Source: Nitrospirota bacterium
Lineage (GTDB): Bacteria; Nitrospirota; Thermodesulfovibrionia; Thermodesulfovibrionales; SM23-35
Assembly (NCBI GenBank): GCA_013388455.1
Contig: JACAFF010000005.1
Location: 1-64,000, forward strand
Reading direction: 5' to 3'
DNA: 64,000 nt
The notes below the pieces were generated by a model. It searched no databases. It was not told the DNA's origin and worked only from the letters and a program-made list of their open reading frames with translations. Shown here piece by piece: positions 60,517 through 64,000 of the stretch. A program made the translations under genes and the position numbers. Positions within the stretch are counted from its first letter, which is position 1. Each line of letters begins with the position of its first letter.

Positions 60517-60898
60517 TAAAACATACCCCTATATGTAAATTTTCTTATATTGACCAGCCTATCCAGGTATTTTGAAAATACTTAATTCCGTCCTTCAACT
60601 TTATTTATTAACATTTTATTAACAAGTGTTAATAACTTTTATTTTTCTAAATTTGAGAGGTATATCATTATATCCAAATACTAACATTCAAGACAAGAAA
60701 ATCTGTTATGTTTTTGTTGATAAAATTATTTTTTCTTTATTTTAAATTTTTTCTTTAAATTATAGTTCTTTTTTAAACCATTTATTCACAATTAAAAAAG
60801 TTTATTTATCATAATTAATTTTATTATTCAACATATCCACTCTTACTACTACAACAACTATTCTTAAATAATATATTTTATTAGTAGTAGAGACAAAA
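60517..60898. other. Candidate chromosomal replication origin (oriC) upstream of dnaA
   Basis: This 382 bp gap between dnaA and prfB has no gene and is extremely AT-rich, with long A/T tracts at 60721-60780. It has DnaA-box-like sites: TTATTCACA (60782-60790), ATATCCACT (60833-60841, 7 of 9 to TTATCCACA) and, on the minus strand, TTATCAACA (60715-60723). Beside the second is a run of NNA triplets, TTACTACTACAACAACTA (60843-60860), like the DnaA-trio that marks the unwinding site. GC skew was not measured. Confidence 0.6.
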
Positions 60899-61997
60899 TT
60901 ATTTTTTCTTTAAATATTCTTTTATAAAACTATCTATTTCTCCATCCAGTACTGACTCTACATTTCCTGTTTCCATATTAGTCCGGTGATCCTTTACCAC
61001 TCTATAAGGTTGAAGAATATAAGACCTTATCTGACTCCCCCAAGCAATGCCTTTTTTATCCCCTACAAATTCCTCAAGCTTCTTTTCCTTTTCTCTAATT
61101 TTAAGGTCGTAAAGACGAGCTTTTAGAATCTTCAGAGCAATAGTTCTGTTCTTATACTGTGAGCGTTCATTCTGACAACTTACAACAATTCCTGTTGGTA
61201 TATGAGTTAGCCTTACAGCAGATGATGTCTTATTGACATGTTGTCCACCTGCACCAGATGACCTGAAAGTATCCATTTTGATATCTTCTTCCTTTATATC
61301 AATATCAACATCGTCTTCAATCTCAGGATATACGAGTACCGCTGCAAAAGAAGTATGTCTTCTTTTATTAGCATCATAAGGTGATATTCTCACAAGCCTG
61401 TGAACACCAGCTTCTGATTTTAGATATCCATATGCAAATCGTCCTGTTATTGTTATGGTTGCACTTTTTATACCTGCTTCATCACCTATAATTAGATCAA
61501 CAATCTGAGTTGAAAATTTATGTCGTTCAGCCCACCTAAGATACATTCTCATAAGCATCTGAGCCCAATCCTGACTTTCTGTTCCACCTGCTCCAGGATG
61601 AATAGTGAGAATAGCATTATTTTTATCCATCTGACCTGAAAGAAGATATTCAATTTCAAGAGAATCTAAATCTTCTTTCAGACCTTTAATATCATTATGT
61701 AATTCATTAAGAAAGAGCTCGCCACTTTCTTCCTCGAGTATGTCTATCGAATCTTCCAGGTATGATAACCTGTTAGATAGAGACTCAAAATGTGAAACAA
61801 TATCTTCGAGTTGAGATTGTCTTTTAAGAAGTTCACGTGTCATCTGCGGAGATGACCACACTTTGTTATTAGAGAGTTTAGCCTTTATTGTTTTAATTTC
61901 TTCTTTAAGATTTGTTAAATCAAAGATAACCTCTTAAAGATTCTATTTTTTCCCTAAGATTTATTAGTTCTTCTTTTAATTCATTCTGTAAAAGCAT
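60899..61997 (-). CDS. prfB: Peptide chain release factor 2 (programmed +1 frameshift)
   Basis: RF2 releases chains at UGA and UAA. The first 25 codons begin at ATG 61997 (AGGAGG just upstream) and end at the in-frame TGA at 61920-61922; the remaining 340 or so codons continue in the +1 frame from GAT (Asp) to the stop at 60899. The main part carries the GGQ motif (SSGAGGQHVNKTSSAVRLTH). The gene start is usually misplaced at GTG 61861, which would cut off the N-terminus (GYL then DLTNLKEEIKTIKAK). The gene sits between the candidate origin and lnt. Confidence 0.95.
61919..61935 (-). promoter_or_regulatory. prfB frameshift site
   Basis: On the minus strand the site reads AAGAGGTTATCTTTGAT: an internal Shine-Dalgarno-like AGAGG, then CTT TGA T. 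The known element is AGGGGG-TAT-CTT-TGA-C; here the base after TGA is T, which still gives Asp (GAT). Confidence 0.9.
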
Positions 61998-62007
61998 AAA
62001 ACCTCCT

Positions 62008-63558
62008 TTATAATTTAAATTTTTTATATTTGCTTGATACATTTGACAATAATAATACTGACAGTATAATGCATATATAAATGAAAAGATCTCCATATTT
62101 AGAATAAAAACTTATTGTAGAATCAGTTTTTAGATTTTCTGTTAAAAATGTTTTTTGAAAAAGAGCCGTTTTAGATAATATTCTTCCATTGCTATCTATA
62201 AAACCTGAAATCCCTGTATTTGCAGCCCTGATTATAGGTTTTCTGTTCTCTATTGCGCGAAAAGTTGCCATGCTAAAATGCTGAAATGGTCCGGTAGTCC
62301 TCCCAAACCAAGCGTCATTTGTTATATTCACTATAAAATCTCCTCCATGTAAAAAAAACTTTCTGACAAGACCAGGAAAAATAACCTCGTAACAAATAAT
62401 GGTTGAAAAATCTCCAAAAGGGGTTTCGGCTTTAATATACCTTTCACCTTGCACATAATCCCCAATACCAACAACAAGTTTATTAATAAAAAAAAGGATT
62501 TTTTGTAGTGGTATATATTCCCCAAAAGGCACTAAATGTATTTTATCATATATATAAGTTACCTTTCCATATGGATCAAGCATTACAGCGCTGTTTGAAA
62601 ATAGATATTGTTCATTATTTTTTTCTTTAACCAGTATACTTCCAAAAAGAAGATAAGTATTTAATTGTTTATGAAAATCAATAAGTTCAGAAGAATATTC
62701 TTTATCTTCTTCGAATATAAAAGGTAAAGCAGTCTCTGGCCATATTATGATTGAGGGAGAGGCAAGCGATGCCCTGATTGATAGTTCCTTATATGTCTCT
62801 ATAACCTTATTTTGATAATAAGAGTCCCATTTTTTATCCTGTTCTATATTTCCTTGAATTATACTCGCCTTAAAAAATTTGCCCTGTCTCTCTTCATTTA
62901 ATCTCATATACCCATAAATAAATACTGAAATTGTTACCAAGCAGAGGATAGCAAATCCGATTACCGAATATGAAAGAGGAAAAAGAGGCACGTCTTTCAA
63001 GCGGTTCTTAAGTAGAAAAATATCAGCAAATGCACCATTAACGGACAGAATAAGGAACGATACTCCATATATACCAGTTATATCAGCTATCTGAATGGCA
63101 GTTAGAAACTTATATTGGCTGTATCCAATGCTTGACCATGGAAAGCCTGTAAATATATAAGAACGCAGAAATTCTAATACCGTCCAGAATAAAGGCGCAA
63201 TTAATAAAGCTGGTAGTTTTGTATGATTGATGCTGATTGAAAAAAGTATTGCAAAAATGCCTGTATATAGGCAGAGATAGGCACAGAGTAATATAACGAT
63301 CATAATGCTTATCAGAAAAGGAATATTACCATAGTGATTTATTGAATGATATATCCAGTAAAGTGTTCCGAAGAAATATGGAAGACCAAAAACAAAACCT
63401 GCTATAAAAGATTCCCTTGGATTCTTTTTGTATAGTGATAGTAAAAAAGGTACTATGGCTATCCATGCAAGGTAAAATATATCAAAAAAAGGGAAACAGA
63501 ATATGAGGATTGTCCCTGAAAGAAAAGCAGGTATATAATTTTTTAAAAACAATTTCAT
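62008..63558 (-). CDS. lnt: Apolipoprotein N-acyltransferase
   Basis: Lnt adds the third acyl chain to the N-terminal Cys of lipoproteins in the inner membrane. The 516-residue protein has about six N-terminal membrane helices, one C-terminal helix, and the carbon-nitrogen-hydrolase domain with the catalytic triad Glu (WPETALPF), Lys (YDKIHLVPFGEY) and Cys (ICYEVIFP). A GTG at 63570 is in frame; ATG 63558 is preferred. It fits with the several lipoproteins seen here (BamD, the CAP protein and the one beside gyrB). Confidence 0.95.
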   Translation of the reverse strand: MKLFLKNYIPAFLSGTILIFCFPFFDIFYLAWIAIVPFLLSLYKKNPRESFIAGFVFGLPYFFGTLYWIYHSINHYGNIPFLISIMIVILLCAYLCLYTGIFAILFSISINHTKLPALLIAPLFWTVLEFLRSYIFTGFPWSSIGYSQYKFLTAIQIADITGIYGVSFLILSVNGAFADIFLLKNRLKDVPLFPLSYSVIGFAILCLVTISVFIYGYMRLNEERQGKFFKASIIQGNIEQDKKWDSYYQNKVIETYKELSIRASLASPSIIIWPETALPFIFEEDKEYSSELIDFHKQLNTYLLFGSILVKEKNNEQYLFSNSAVMLDPYGKVTYIYDKIHLVPFGEYIPLQKILFFINKLVVGIGDYVQGERYIKAETPFGDFSTIICYEVIFPGLVRKFFLHGGDFIVNITNDAWFGRTTGPFQHFSMATFRAIENRKPIIRAANTGISGFIDSNGRILSKTALFQKTFLTENLKTDSTISFYSKYGDLFIYICIILSVLLLSNVSSKYKKFKL

Positions 63559-63723
63559 TTTTAAAAACACTCTGTAATATATATTTCAAAATCCAGTATC
63601 TATTTTACTTCATTTAAAAATAAACTGTATAAAATTGAATAAATAGCTACATAAGCTTTTCAAAAAATCTTTGAATCGTTCAAATACCTTGAAAAACTGA
63701 CAAATTTTCTGTTAAGATGTTAG

Positions 63724-64000
63724 ATGTCTGAGGAAATTCAAAGGGCAGGATTGCTTGTTCGTTCTGTCGCTAAAATCCTCGATTTTATTATTATAGCAGC
63801 AGCAATAGAAATTTTGCCGAAAGCGGGATTCCTCGCAGGTCTTACCTATCTTTTAGTCGGGGATGGCCTTTTTGGAGGTAGAAGTTTAGGGAAAAAACTG
63901 ATAGGGCTAAGGGTTATCTCTTTAGAAACTTATAAACCTTGTTCTTTCAAGGAATCCATACTCAGAAATAGCACTTTAGCTGTAGGTTACTTATTTTATA
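63724..64000 (+). CDS. RDD-family membrane protein (partial)
   Basis: The window ends inside this gene. The visible 92 residues start MSEEIQRAGLLVRSVAKI, LDFIIIAAAIEIL, and contain GLFGGRSLGKKLIGLRVI, the RDD pattern, with two hydrophobic segments (about 22-34 and 38-48). RDD proteins are small integral membrane proteins of mostly unknown role, some linked to ion transport. The gene is divergent from lnt. Confidence 0.8.
   Translation, partial: MSEEIQRAGLLVRSVAKILDFIIIAAAIEILPKAGFLAGLTYLLVGDGLFGGRSLGKKLIGLRVISLETYKPCSFKESILRNSTLAVGYLFY

Overview
The window is a 64 kb piece of an AT-rich, Gram-negative bacterial chromosome and consists almost entirely of core genes. Enzymes for Kdo and lipid A (kdsB, kdsA, kpsF/kdsD, waaA, lpxB), BamD, Lnt and a TolC-like protein prove an outer membrane with lipopolysaccharide. 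The mix of Kdo/lipid A genes, paired PAC2 proteins, a YgiQ-like B12/radical SAM protein fused to a DUF2344 domain next to rng, many small Cys-rich proteins and low GC suggests a Nitrospirota (Thermodesulfovibrio-like) or related deep-branching lineage. This is an inference from gene content, not a phylogeny. No phage, insertion sequence with a transposase, CRISPR array or defence island is visible.

Layout: 1-5.7 kb has the carB end, then a SAM-cycle block (metK, ahcY) followed by a MOSC protein, MogA/MoaB and CcdA, with trpS convergent. 5.7-10.8 kb has an M50 protease and the run kdsB-pyrG-kdsA-kpsF, which makes the Kdo precursor. 10.8-17.5 kb has an unknown coiled protein, a 134 bp palindromic MITE-like repeat, a TolC-EmrA-EmrB-type efflux set and two tandem PAC2 proteins. 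17.6-23.2 kb has a response regulator/diguanylate cyclase, a small Cys protein, a decayed cyclopropane fatty acid synthase, xseAB, a 17-codon Cys/Lys mini-gene with its own promoter and terminator, a cell-wall amidase and a GerMN protein.

23.2-30.9 kb is one long minus-strand run, trpE-trpG-trpD-gnnA-gnnB-lpxB-waaA. The Gfo/Idh oxidoreductase and DegT aminotransferase beside lpxB look like the GnnA/GnnB pair that makes UDP-GlcNAc3N, so this organism probably makes lipid A with amide-linked acyl chains at position 3. 31-43 kb has tRNA-Gly and tRNA-Cys, a 610-residue conserved protein whose 3' end runs into the tRNA-Cys gene, argG, dprA-topA, a MobB-like P-loop protein, a CAP-domain lipoprotein and purL. 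43-51 kb has four tRNAs, gph, bioB, a LysR regulator, a siroheme-synthase dehydrogenase, bamD, a 35-residue zinc-knuckle protein and the radical SAM protein.

51-64 kb has rng, larE, a GlcF-like iron-sulfur protein, fmdB, a lipoprotein, then gyrB-dnaN-dnaA on the minus strand. An AT-rich 382 bp gap upstream of dnaA with DnaA-box-like sites and a run of NNA trinucleotides is a good candidate for oriC. Beyond it lie prfB, with a conserved programmed +1 frameshift, lnt and the start of an RDD membrane protein. The most notable non-genic signal is a short motif (TGCATTATTCGGGTTAA and variants) found in four intergenic places.
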